Of a stretch of 64,000 nucleotides of DNA, positions 9,797 through 19,892 are shown piece by piece (positions within the stretch are counted from its first letter, which is position 1; the number at the start of each line of letters is the position of its first letter). The DNA is from JAPOUP01 sp965201085 (GTDB lineage: Bacteria > Pseudomonadota > Alphaproteobacteria > Rhodobacterales > Rhodobacteraceae). The stretch lies in NCBI GenBank assembly GCA_965201085.1, contig CBDAVS010000022.1, forward strand, positions 135,346 through 199,345, written 5' to 3'. The notes under the pieces are model-generated. The model was not told the DNA's origin, searched no databases, and saw only the letters and a program-made list of their open reading frames with translations. The position numbers were made by a program, and so were the translations under genes.

Positions 9797-9872
9797 AGAT
9801 AGCGCTTGTCGTAACCATTGCAAGAGTGCTTATGGCGGTTAAACGGTAGGAAAACCCATTGGGGAGACCGGG

Positions 9873-10295
9873 ATGACCTCGGATCGACTTGACATTGCGA
9901 GATCGATTATTGACGCACTGCCCCATACCAGAGCATTGGGGCTGAAATTGAACGAGATCGGTGAAGGCATCGCCGAGGTCACGTTGCCCTACGATGAGCG
10001 CCTCATCGGCGATGTGGAGACGGGGGTCATTCACGGCGGCGTGGTTTCGACTTTGATGGATACCTGTGGCGGGGCGGCTGTCATGGGGTACGGCCCGACC
10101 AATCTCATCGCGACCATCGATCTGCGTATAGACTATATGCGCTCAGCGACACCGGGCCATCCCATCACGGCGCGCGCAGAATGCTATCATGCCACGAGTT
10201 CGGTGGCGTTCGTGCGTGCGACGGCTTTCGATGGCAGCGATACCGAGCCCGTGGCCACCGCCGCCGGGGCGTTCACCGTGGAATGGGCGCCATAA
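9873..10295 (+). CDS. PaaI-family hotdog thioesterase
   Basis: 140-residue single-domain hotdog thioesterase that hydrolyses acyl- or aryl-CoA thioesters. The motif VIHGGVVSTLMDTCGG (near residues 51-66) is the PaaI signature, with the catalytic Asp in the LMDT segment. GGGGAG stands at a good distance before the ATG. Its stop overlaps the next gene's start (TAATG), so the two are translationally coupled. Substrate unknown. Confidence 0.88.
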   Translation: MTSDRLDIARSIIDALPHTRALGLKLNEIGEGIAEVTLPYDERLIGDVETGVIHGGVVSTLMDTCGGAAVMGYGPTNLIATIDLRIDYMRSATPGHPITARAECYHATSSVAFVRATAFDGSDTEPVATAAGAFTVEWAP

Positions 10296-10810
10296 TGGAA
10301 GACCGTCTTGAACGGGAGCGGATCTCTTGGACTCGACGCGAAGCGGTCTTGACCGCGCTTGTCGGAAGGGTTCCTTATATTCGCTTCCTTGGTATTTCGT
10401 TCGAACGCCGCGGTAACGAACTCACCTCGGTTTTGACTTTCGATGAAAAGCTGATCGGCAATCCACTGATTCCCGCCCTCCATGGCGGCGTGACGGCGGC
10501 GTTTCTGGAAGTTTCTGCGATCATCGAATTGAGCTGGTCATGCTATCGGGAGGACTTCGAGTTGGTCGATCCGCCGCATGATCGGGAAAGCGTTTCGGTG
10601 CGGCTCAAGCTACCGAAGACCATAGATTTCACCGTTGACTACCTTCGCCCCGGACTTCCGCGTGACGCCTATGCCCGGGCGACTGTCAACCGTTTCGGGC
10701 GGCGCTTCGCTTCCGTCCATGTCGAGGCTTGGCAGGATAGCCGTACACGATTGTTCGCCCAGGCAACGGGGCATTTCCTCATGCCGGCGCACGCCGATAC
10801 ATCGAAATGA
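10295..10810 (+). CDS. second PaaI-family hotdog thioesterase
   Basis: 171 residues from the ATG at 10295, chosen because it overlaps the preceding stop; a longer frame from 10181 would overlap the first thioesterase deeply. The hotdog signature is IPALHGGVTAAFLEVSA, with Glu in place of the usual Asp. The family fold continues to KLPKTIDFTVDYLRPG. Paired hotdog genes in one operon could form a heteromer or act on related CoA esters (inference). The stop overlaps the MATE gene start (ATGA). Confidence 0.85.
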   Translation: MEDRLERERISWTRREAVLTALVGRVPYIRFLGISFERRGNELTSVLTFDEKLIGNPLIPALHGGVTAAFLEVSAIIELSWSCYREDFELVDPPHDRESVSVRLKLPKTIDFTVDYLRPGLPRDAYARATVNRFGRRFASVHVEAWQDSRTRLFAQATGHFLMPAHADTSK

Positions 10811-12138
10811 TTTCTGGGCGGGCCAAGGTTGCCCGAGTGGACCATCGCAGGGTGCTCAGGATCGCGGTGCCTATCATGGTGTCGAACACGACGGTTCCGA
10901 TCCTTGGGGCGGTGGATACGGGCGTTGTCGGACAGTTGGGGCTGGCCGCTCCCATCGGAGCGGTCGCGATCGGCTCGGTTATCCTGACCGCGATCTACTG
11001 GACCTTCGGGTTCCTGCGCATGGGAACCGCCGGACTCACGAGTCAGGCGCGGGGAGCCGATGTGCCCGATGAGGTTTCGGCTTTGCTAAGCCGATCGCTG
11101 CTCGTCGGGCTAGGGTGCGGGTTGCTGCTCGTTCTGCTACAGTGGCCGATCTTTCAGATCGCGGTCCTGATTTCTCCAGCCACCGCCGAAGTCGAATCTC
11201 TGGCCCGGGATTACATGACGATCCGCGTCTGGTCCGCTCCGGGTGCAATCGCGGTATATGGAATCACCGGTTGGCTCATCGCACTTGAGAAGACCGGTTC
11301 GGTGTTGGCTCTGCAACTAGTCATGAACGGGCTCAATGTCGTTCTGGACCTGTGGTTCGTTCTTGGTCTCGGCTGGGGTGTCGAGGGTGTTGCGTTCGCG
11401 ACCTTCCTTGCTGAATGGAGTGGATTCGCCTTCGGGCTCTGGCTCTGCCGCTCGGCGTTCGCCACCCACTCATGGCGACTGCCTGAAAAGGTCTTCAACG
11501 CCGCCGCACTCAGATTGATGACCTCGATAAACCGTGATCTGCTGATCCGTTCCCTGCTGTTGGAAGCGATCATTCTTTCCTTTCTGTTCCTGGCGGCAGA
11601 TCTGGGCGACGTGGTCCTAGCGGCCAATCAGATCCTGATCCAGTTTCTGCACATAACCGCGTTCGCTTTGGACGGTTTCGCCTTCGCCGCCGAAACTTTG
11701 GTCGGGCAGGCGTTGGGTGCTCGGAACCGGGCAAGGCTGCGTCGCAGCGCGATTCTGACGAGTCTGTGGGGCGCGGTCTGCGTGCTGGTGCTGTCGATCG
11801 GTTTTCTGATGTTTGGAGGATGGGTTATCGACATCATGACCACGGCGGCTGAGGTTAGAATCGAGGCACGGGTATATCTTGGCTATATGGTTGTATCACC
11901 TCTTGTGGGGCTTGCGGCTTGGATGTTCGACGGGATCTTCATCGGTGCGACCAGAGCGCGGGATATGCGAAACACAATGGCTATTTCGTTCGCTGTCTAT
12001 GCTGCCGTCGTCGCATTTTCGGTGCCTTGGCTTGGCAACCATGGGCTGTGGCTCGCGTTGTTGGTGGCTTTGACGGTTCGCGGACTCACGCTTGGGCTTC
12101 GATATTCCGATATCGAGGCCTCGGCGGATCTCGATTAG
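10807..12138 (+). CDS. MATE-family efflux transporter (DinF-like)
   Basis: 443-residue inner-membrane protein with about twelve hydrophobic segments in two related halves, matching Na+- or H+-coupled multidrug/organic-cation exporters of the MATE family. The N-terminal half contains the VDTGVVGQLG segment usual for DinF-type members. It is the last gene of a three-gene overlapping operon with two thioesterases. Export of an aromatic or acyl product handled by the thioesterases is possible but unproven. Confidence 0.9.
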   Translation: MISGRAKVARVDHRRVLRIAVPIMVSNTTVPILGAVDTGVVGQLGLAAPIGAVAIGSVILTAIYWTFGFLRMGTAGLTSQARGADVPDEVSALLSRSLLVGLGCGLLLVLLQWPIFQIAVLISPATAEVESLARDYMTIRVWSAPGAIAVYGITGWLIALEKTGSVLALQLVMNGLNVVLDLWFVLGLGWGVEGVAFATFLAEWSGFAFGLWLCRSAFATHSWRLPEKVFNAAALRLMTSINRDLLIRSLLLEAIILSFLFLAADLGDVVLAANQILIQFLHITAFALDGFAFAAETLVGQALGARNRARLRRSAILTSLWGAVCVLVLSIGFLMFGGWVIDIMTTAAEVRIEARVYLGYMVVSPLVGLAAWMFDGIFIGATRARDMRNTMAISFAVYAAVVAFSVPWLGNHGLWLALLVALTVRGLTLGLRYSDIEASADLD

Positions 12139-12453
12139 GGTGATGAGCCCGTGTTCCTGTCAGAATTTCCTGGCTCAACCTGTTTCGGATGGAACCTGGG
12201 CGAAGGGCGAGCAACATCCTAAAGATCGTTGTCGAGACTGCATGAGGGAACACATGCAACCTGCGGTTCGGTCGGAATTCGGGCTCCCACCACTCGCCCG
12301 GCCTGCGCTGCGAAGCTTTACATACCCTATCAATGCCAAGCTGGCGCACCCGTGCTCAAGCTCCGGTCGCTCCACTTCCTAGGGGTCTCCCGCTTCGATG
12401 TAGGTCGGGCAGAATCGCACGGAGCGGTGAGATTCTCATCCGGGTGCCTATCT
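12139..12453. other. intergenic, no gene seen
   Basis: About 315 bp between the MATE gene and the next ISNCY end. No recognisable gene, RNA or clear terminator. Confidence 0.5.
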
Positions 12454-14189
12454 AGTGTCTGCCAGAAAACCCCGTGTTTTTCCGGGGATCGGGCCGAATC
12501 CGGCGGATTCCGGCTTCACGGGACCCTGGCCGGGCCCGTCGGAGCGCCGCCCGGGGCTTCGACGGGACGGCCGGTGGCGGGAACATATGGTGAACATCCG
12601 GGCCTCCGCCGGCCCGCGGGCACGCCGGTGCGGGCCCCGCAGCGGCGGGGCCTTCCATGGGCCGGTTCACCGGTGGACGCCCAGGTCAGGCGGCGGCGGG
12701 GAGCACGGGGCGCTCCCTCGCCGGCGGCATCAGGCCGGGGCGGTGGACGTTCGCGGCCAGCACCGCCAGCGCCACGGCGCCGGCGAAACCCTCCTTTCCG
12801 TGGCCACCGACGCGGTCCAGGCCGCGGTGCTCCAGGCTGTTGATGGCCGACCCGCCGGCGGCGTGGGCGCGCCGCGCCCCGCGGAACGCCTCCCCGCTTT
12901 CCCGGACGCGGTCCGCCTTCGACAGCCTGCCTTTCCGCGGCATCGCGTCGGCTCCGGCATCCCGTCAGGCCCCAGCCGGTCCGGGGGGCTGTGCGGACCG
13001 CGGTCGAAGCTCACCACCGACAGGTCGGGGAACCGGGCCCGCGCCTCCCCGTCCATGGGGACCGCCACGTCCACGTCGCTCCCCTCCCACATCACCGAAC
13101 GGTGCGGGAGGAATCCGTGACGGTCCTCCAGCACGCGGACGGGGACGCCGGGCTCCACCGGGACCCCGGCCTTTCCCTTCGACATCCAGCGCGTGTGCGG
13201 CCCGGATATCGGGTGCACCTTCCCGCGGTGCGGGACCGTCCCTCCCTTCAGGATCCGCCGTCCGGTCAGGTCCGCCCGGTGCCTGACATGGCCGATGAAG
13301 CCCCGGATACTGTCCGATGAGCCCGGGATACCGAACATACCGTCGATCTCCGCGCGGCCGGCCTCCGCCCTGTCCGCCAGCTTCAGGGCGGGCCGGAGCG
13401 GCGCCTCCACGTCCCCCGGGCGCGGGTTGGCGAGCCATGACGTGGCCACCCGGAGGTAGCCTTTCCGGAGCTTTCCGCAAAGGTATTCCTTCCGCCGCCA
13501 GCCGGGCGGCCCAGGCCCCCCGCAGGCCCGGGACACGTCCCGGACCATGCACCGCGCCGCGTCCATCGGCAGGCTGCGGTCGGTCGGATGATGCACGTCG
13601 GTCCCGGCCACGAAGGAATGACGGCGGCCGCGCAACGCGGCGCCAGGCTTTTTCCGGCCACCCTGTGGCCCCTCTCCACGACCATCCTTCCGACCTCGGC
13701 GGGAAGCTCCGGCGTGAGGAGCGACACGCTGTCAACCAGACGCCGGTATCCGTATCCGTCCCATGATCCGTGGCCCGGCCTTCGCCGGATCGTCCGGTGC
13801 CCGTTCGCCGGTTCCTGAAGCCGGTCGAAACCGCACCCGGGACCCTGCTTCACGACCCCCGGCACCAGGATGGTCCATAGTTCCATCCCCGGCCCGCCGA
13901 CCCGGCGGTCCTTTCCGGGCAGCACCATCCTGTCCAGAAGCCCGAACAGCCGCTTTCGGGTCCCTTCGTCGCTGAAGGGGTCCTGGAGGCCGATCAGGAT
14001 CGCCGGGATGTCGTCCCTCGATTTCACGTCCAGCCTGATCCTCGTGATGTCGGGGGCGCCGGGCCGCCGCTGGGTGTCGTGAACCCTGCGCATGGGGGCC
14101 TCCTGAAGGGGAGGATTGCCGGATTCCGCGGCATACCCTGACTGCCATATCCGGTGATTCCCCGCAGGGCGGATTCCGTCATTTACCGC
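12454..14189 (-). mobile_element. ISNCY-family element (copy N1), left end truncated
   Basis: Right terminus at 12454 (AGTGTCTGCCAGAAAACC); the transposase reads leftwards. The other end stops at a fragment of the usual left-end leader near 14189 and runs directly into a second ISNCY right end. The left inverted repeat is lost, so the copy cannot move as a unit. Confidence 0.82.
12686..14093 (-). pseudogene. ISNCY transposase, frameshifted
   Basis: From ATG 14093, MRRVHDTQRR opens the typical ISNCY N-terminus, followed by KSRDDIPAILIGLQD and SVSLLTPELPAEVG. A frameshift after RGHRVAGK and another near PTRCRGK break the frame. Catalytic segments survive in pieces: TDVHHPTD, SFDRGPHSP and the C-terminal LEHRGLDR region. 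About 470 codons in total, the normal family length. Confidence 0.82.
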
Positions 14190-14371
14190 AAAAAACCCCG
14201 TGTTTTTCCGGTGACAGGGCCGAATCCGGCGGATTCCGGCTTCACGGGGCCGTGGCGGGGCCCCTCGGGGCGCCGCCCGGGGCTTCGACGGGACGGTCGG
14301 TGGCGGGAACATATAGTGAACATTCGAGCCTCCGCCGGCTCGCGGACACGCCGGTGCGGCGGGGCCCGGAC
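14190..14371 (-). repeat. ISNCY right-end arm, left half of a palindromic mini-element
   Basis: 182 bp matching the ISNCY right terminus, lacking only the outermost tip. It faces an inverted arm at 19420-19601. Together they form a MITE-like palindrome with its centre at GGCCCGGAC, the target used by the element at 14372-19419. Confidence 0.72.
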
Positions 14372-16421
14372 CTTACAAAATGTCACACCTGTATAAAGTA
14401 TTCCGTCGGTGTATCGGGCGGACATGCGGTATGGACCCGTACATTTCGATTCGCGGACGCCCGGGTGGATCGCCGCCGCCCTGCGGTCGGGTGAGGCAGG
14501 CTGATACGCTCTGGCCGAACGGGTCGGCCTCCCGCTTCCGCCCGCGCGCGGCTGGCCCGGTCCGGCCGCCGCCCGTCCGGTTCCGGACCCGGGGTGACCT
14601 GCGCCCTCGGTGAACCCGGCCCGGTCACGCCCGGCCACGTGGGGGATGACGGTAACGGCGGGCTGAAGGAGGCGACGGTGGCGCGGCACCATCCGCCGGG
14701 ACGGGCGCGACCGCACGGCGGCCAGGTGCGCCACCGGATACGCCCTGAGCGCACGGCGTCTCCGGCGCGGTCGGCTTCGGCTCCGCCACATGGTCGCCCG
14801 CGGCGCGGGACCGGTGGACCGGCCGGTCCGCCGACGCCCGGGTGGGTGGTGCGCGACCACCGCTTCCCGATGCTCCCCGGCGTCCGCGTCCACGGGCCGG
14901 CCCCGCATGTCCCGCCGATGGCGGCGGACAGGGTGGCGGACGACCGGGAGGCCCGATACTCCGTCCGGCCCGTGGCGGCCTGCACCCACGTCGGAAAGGG
15001 AGACGGCGGCAACGGCCACCGCGGCGCGGGCCGGGGCCCGGGCCTGTCACTAACACATACCTGACCAGTGATCGGATCCATGCGAATCGGGGACCATGTA
15101 TATCGGTCCCGGACAGATTTCCCCCGCCACGGTCGGGTGGCTCGGGAACGGATGCCTCCGTGGCGGCGTCACGCGTTCGGGCCTCGCCCGCGGGCCGAGC
15201 GGTCGGGAGGGTTGGCTGACCCACGACGGAAGGCCGTCGACGGTCACCGGGATGCGGGTCCTTCCCCTGCCCGCGGAGGAGCCCGGCCTGACGCTGCCGG
15301 AGGCGGACCGCCGCGCCTGCGGGTCGATGATGGAGAGGCGCCATCCGGAGGGGTGGCGGCGGGCTCCGGGAGGGCGGCTGCGGTACTGGATCGTGAGCGG
15401 CGCGCACGGGCGGCCCGGCGGTCCGGGCTTCGTTCCGGCGAGCTGCCGGCCGGGGCCCCGGGACGGTGCCATCGGCCGGTCGGCGCGGGCGCGGACCGCG
15501 GACATCGGTCCCGTCCCTGACAGCCACCGCTTCCTGATCAGGCCGTCGGTGAGGGTCCACGGCCTCGCCTCCCTGGCGCTGCGGCTGGCGGCGGAGCGCG
15601 TGGCGGACGGCTGGCGGGCCCTCTACGGGGTCCGCCCCGTCCCCGCCTGCACGCCCGTGGGTCCGGACCATGCCGGGACGGGTTACCGGGCGGCGGGCCG
15701 GGAGCGGTGTCCCGGCCTGACCTCCGGACGGCCGGGCCCGGGCATACCGGACCGCCGCGATGGGGGCGGCCTGGACCCGCAGGCCCGGGGCACCGGTGCC
15801 GGAACCGTTCCCGGGCAGGGCGGACCGGGAGGCGGCCTACAGGCCGCTCCCGAACGCCGGGGTGACCATGGACGGCATACCCGAACCCCACCTGGAGGCG
15901 ACGGTGGAGCGCCGCCGCCTGGAGCCGGTGATCCTGGCTGTCCAGGACACGACGACGCTGAACCACGCCACCCTGGCGGCGACGTCCGGGCCGGACGGGC
16001 CCGGCGGTGGCGGAAAGGGCACCGACGGCATCCCCGCGCACCGCGGCGTGGCGCCTGGCGGCACCGGACGCCCGCTCGGGCCGTTCACGCCCGGCGCGGA
16101 CTTCCGGCGGCGGCCGGACGGGGATAGCGCCCGCCGGACCGACGGGCTGCGGCGGGCCGGACGCCCGCAGGGCGCGCGTCGCCACGCTGACGCCGCGCTG
16201 CGCTGGACCGGACATCGCCGCACCGGGGGACGCCGCCGACCGGCGCCCGCCGCCCGTGACGGTGGTCTCCGCCATCGGGGAGAACCCGCCGGGGAACGTC
16301 GTGCGGAAGGGAGAGGCGCCGCACTGGACGCTCCTGTCCAGCGGGGGCGGCGACGGCATGCGGACGGCGGAGACCGCCCTGCGGCGCTACGGGCCGCGCC
16401 GGCGCATCGGGGAATACCTCA

Positions 16422-17427
16422 GAGTTTGAATCATAAGTCACTGATATCATTAAACTATTGTTTTTCATGGAGTTGACGCCCTCGCCACCCGCCTGAGCAG
16501 GAACCGGCAGGCGGCCAGCGTTCGTTCGTGCCTCACTCACGCTCGGACCGGTGGCGCGTGATGCCTCACCCCGGATGCCAGCGAGTTCTCGCTGAGCCTT
16601 TCGTAATCTTTCGACAGGCGGCGGCACCGGCCCATCCAGGCGAAGGTCCGCTCCACCACCCACCGGCGGTAGAGAACAGTGAACCCTTTGACATTCTTCG
16701 GTTTTTCGACGATCCTGATCACGTTCGACAACCCCATCCCCTCAGGCCGCTCCCGCAGCTTCGGACCCGCGTAGCCACCGTCGGCGAACAGCCTGCACAC
16801 CGTGGGCACCGTCTCCAGCAGCTTCGCGATCAGGTCCGGCGCCCCGTCCCGGTCCTGGATGTCGGCGGTGTGAACCGTCATGACGATCGGTGTGCCGTCG
16901 GCGTCCACGATCAGGTGCCTTTTCCTCCCCTTCACCTTCTTCCCGGCGTGGTGGCCGCGGGGCCCGCCGCTCTCCGTGGTCCTCACCGACTGGCTGTCGA
17001 TCGAGGCGGCGGTCGGCTCCGCGGAGCGCCCCGAACACCGCCGCGCGAGGTCCCGGAGACGATGCACGATACGCGCCAGGAGCCCGCTCCGCCGCCATGC
17101 GTAAAAATGGTTCCGGCCGGTGGAAAACGGTGGATATCCAGAGGGTGACGCGCGCCACTGGCATCCCGTGGACAGGATATACCGGCCCGCGTCGAACACC
17201 GACCGAAGGTCGACCCCGCGCGGCCGTCCCATCCTTCCCCGCTTCGGCGGCATCGGCTCGATGATGGTCCATTCGGCGTCGGTCAGATCGTTTTGACTGT
17301 GGTCGTCCGGGCGCTTATGGATCTGTTGGGTGGTCCTGTTCCAGGGCATGGCTCTCTCCGTATTTGGTTGTGTTCACCAACCGGAATGCCACATCCTGCG
17401 GGACCACTCAACTTATGGAACAAACTC
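16422..17427 (-). mobile_element. IS5-family element, long form (copy A)
   Basis: 1006 bp, ends GAGTTTG/CAAACTC with extended inverted repeats, flanked by TCA duplications. It is inserted in the Tn5-like copy 2; the empty site is visible in copy 1 near 7475. Confidence 0.9.
16537..17349 (-). CDS. IS5-family transposase (270 aa, long-form element)
   Basis: Full DDE set: DSQSVRT, FADGGYAG and VVERTFAWMGR. Compared with the 278-residue young form it has few substitutions but carries the 48-nt in-frame insertion that brings a stop codon after SGVRHHAPPVRA, so the last ~25 residues (LAACRFLLRR region) are untranslated. Activity uncertain. Confidence 0.85.
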   Translation of the reverse strand: MPWNRTTQQIHKRPDDHSQNDLTDAEWTIIEPMPPKRGRMGRPRGVDLRSVFDAGRYILSTGCQWRASPSGYPPFSTGRNHFYAWRRSGLLARIVHRLRDLARRCSGRSAEPTAASIDSQSVRTTESGGPRGHHAGKKVKGRKRHLIVDADGTPIVMTVHTADIQDRDGAPDLIAKLLETVPTVCRLFADGGYAGPKLRERPEGMGLSNVIRIVEKPKNVKGFTVLYRRWVVERTFAWMGRCRRLSKDYERLSENSLASGVRHHAPPVRA

Positions 17428-18339
17428 TCAGGGCCCTGAGGACGGGGACGGGGATAAGGGACCGCAGGCCCGACGCCGCCGGTGACTTGCGCGGATGCCT
17501 CGCCTTCGACGCGATGACCGCGTTCCGGGTCCGGGACCTCCAGCTTCCGGCGCGGGAGAGCCCCGACAGCCCGGCGGAGCGGCCCGTAAGCCCGGAAAGC
17601 GGCGGGGCGGTGGTCATCCACGCCGCGTACGGGCGCGTCATCGGCCAGAGGGCGCCGCCGGAGCCGGACATGACCGTGGCGCGCCACCTCACGCCCGTCG
17701 CCGGCCTCGCCGGGTTCCGCCCGACGAAGCGCCGGCCCCTGCCCGGAACCCGGAAGCCATGGCAGGGCCTGCGCATCCTCAACGTCGCGGAAACCCATGC
17801 CAGGGCCATACGGGCCCGGACGGAGCGGAGAAGGGAATGAGCCGGTCACGTATCTGGTAGTGACAGCCCCCGCCGGGGTCCACCTCCGGGTGGCGCGGCG
17901 CGGCCGGCACGGTGACGGTCCCGGCGCTGGAGGACGGCCGGAGGGAGGCGCTCCACCACATGGACCGCCGTCCGGTGGGAACGCCCGCCGGACCCTGCGA
18001 CAGCGCCGGGGACATGGGTCGGGCCGGGAGGGAATGCGGACGCTCCGGCCACACCGACGGGCGGGTCCGCCGCCGCATCGCTGGCATGGGACGGCGTGGA
18101 TGGACGGCATGAGTGAGGACCCGCCGGTGATCCTTCCCGCGGGGGCGGGCCGGAAAGCCGCCTGCCGCCCGCCGCCGGACTCGGGGGGTGACTATGCGGC
18201 ATATCCCCGAACCGCACCACGGGGCGACGGTCGACCGCCGCCGTGCCCGTCATCCCCGCCGTGCGGGACACCACGACCATGAACCACAGCCGCCTCCAGG
18301 CCACGGAGGGCCTCCCGGAGACCGGCGGCGGGGGAGAAC

Positions 18340-19011
18340 CGTGAACCCTTTGACATCCTCCGGTCTTTCGACGGTCCCGATCACGTTCGGCAACCCCATC
18401 CCCCCAGGCCGCTCCCGCGGCTTCGGACCCGGGTGGCCACCGTCGGCGAACGGCCTGCACACCGTGGGCACCGTCTCCAGCGGCTCCGCGATCAGGTCCG
18501 GCGCCCCGTTCCGGTCCTGGATGTCGGCGGTGTGAACCGTCATGATGGCCGGCGTGCCGCCGGCGTCCACGATCAGGTGCCTTTTCCTCCCCTTCACCTT
18601 CCTGCCGGCGTGGTGGCCGCGGGGCCCGCCGCTCTCCGCGGTCCTCACCGACCGGCTGTCGACCGGGGCGGCGGCCGGCTCCGCGGAGCGCCCCGGACAC
18701 CGCCGCGCGGGGTCCCGGAGACGATGCGCGATACGCTCCGGGAGCCCGCTCCGCCGCCATGCGCGAAAATGGTCCCGGTCGGTGGAAAACGGTGGATATC
18801 CAGAGGGTGACGCACGCCACCGGCATCCCGTGGACAGGATATACCGGACCGCGCCGGACACCGACCGAAGGTCGACCCCGCGCGGCCGTCCCATCCTTCC
18901 CCGCTTCGGCGGCATCGGCCCGATGACGGTCTATTCGGAGTTGGTCAGTTCGTTTTGACCGTGGTCGTCCGGGCGCTTATGGAGCTGTTGGGTGGTCCTG
19001 TCCCGGGGCAT
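18340..19011 (-). pseudogene. IS5 transposase fragment with nonsense codon
   Basis: Starts at 19011 (MPRDRTT). The conserved Trp codon in the TDAEW-like segment is TAG, and the frame ends by truncation before the catalytic Glu region. Many Leu-to-Pro and Lys-to-Glu changes relative to intact copies. Confidence 0.8.
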
Positions 19012-19089
19012 GGCTCTCTCCGTATCTGGGTGCGTTCACCAACCGGAATGCCACATCCTGCGGGAGCACTCAACTTATGGAACAAACTC
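18340..19089 (-). mobile_element. IS5-family element, truncated (copy B)
   Basis: Keeps the transposase-start end (CAAACTC at 19083-19089) but lacks the 3' third and the other terminal repeat. Embedded in the CTTACAAA-ended element. Confidence 0.8.
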
Positions 19090-19419
19090 TCAGACCTGAC
19101 CGCGCCCGCCCGGGAGCGACCGGAGACGCCCGCCACCGGGGCCTTCCCGGAGGGGGACATCGACCCGCTCCACACCATGCCGGAACCGCGGGCCACCGGG
19201 ACGTGGTGAGGCCGCCGGACGGTCAGGCGCACGACATCCGGACATCCGTCATCGACCCGGGGCGCCCCGTCGGCCCGCATCCGAACCCGCGTCGGCCGCC
19301 GCCGGGGACGAAAAAGGTCCGGCGGGGCCCGGGAGGCTGAACCGGGCCATCCAGGTCCGCGACGTCCCCGGAAAGCGGAGACGGGAATGGGATGATGTAC
19401 AGGTGTGGGACTTTGTAAG

Positions 19420-19601
19420 GGCCCGGACCGGCGTGCCCGCGGGCCGGCGGGGGCCGGGTGTTCTCTTCACGTTACTGCCTCCAGCCGTCCAGCCAAAGCC
19501 CCCGGCGGCGCTTCGACGGGCCCGGCCAGGGTCCCGTGAAGCCGGAATCCGCCGGATCCGGCCCGATCCCCGGAAAAACAAGGGATTTTCTGACAGACAC
19601 T
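19420..19601 (+). repeat. ISNCY right-end arm, right half of the palindromic mini-element
   Basis: 182 bp inverted relative to 14190-14371, ending in the complement of AGTGTCTGTCAGAAAATCC. Contains no ORF. Confidence 0.7.
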
Positions 19602-19892
19602 TGATATCGGCAATTCAACCCATCGCTTGACCTGAAGCAATCTGATGACCATGCGCTTACGTGATGAAGTTCAATAACCAAGGTCTCGCTCGTGGCTTAG
19701 CATGATCATTGCGCTTCATCTCTTCTGGGTGTGTCCGATGGTTGATTTCGACAACAACGGAGCGGCTTGGCAACCCGCATCATTGCCGGAGCGGATAGTT
19801 TCACCGATTTTCTCAGCATGCGCCCTTGCCGCTGGCGTTCAAACACCGGCCATGGCATTGGTCACTCAAATTCGCTGCAGGTGCATCGCAAC

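Larger units (their letters stand above)
15096..17840 (+). pseudogene. DruA-Tn5-like transposase interrupted by IS5
   Basis: Here the N-terminal DruA-like region (from ATG 15096) and the following segment are in one frame, showing the intended fusion that is frameshifted in copy 1. An internal deletion near 15730 shifts the frame and an IS5 cuts the gene just before the catalytic Glu region. The 3' remainder (17428-17840) encodes the RALRTGTGIRDRR to NVAETHARA tail. Confidence 0.72.
15044..17866 (+). mobile_element. IS4-family Tn5-like element with DruA-domain transposase (copy 2)
   Basis: Same termini as the element at 5800 (CTGTCACTAACACATACCTG at left). It carries an internal deletion near 15730 relative to copy 1 and is interrupted by an IS5 at 16422-17427. 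It sits inside the CTTACAAA-ended element. Confidence 0.8.
14372..19419 (+). mobile_element. IS4/Tn5-like element of a second end type, carrying nested insertions
   Basis: Inverted ends begin CTTACAAA and extend through CACACCTGTA. A perfect 9-bp duplication, GGCCCGGAC (14363-14371 and 19420-19428), proves it transposed as a unit. Its own sequence is 14372-15043, 17867-18339 and 19090-19419, about 1.5 kb. The remains include a DruA-like segment (HRFPMLPGVRVHG) and a Tn5-like piece near 18190-18300. Another Tn5-like element and a truncated IS5 have inserted into it. No complete transposase remains. Confidence 0.78.

Noticed and set aside
19767..19892. N-terminal extension of hisF
   Set aside because: Not family-like; the standard MLKTRIIPCLD start is at 19893.
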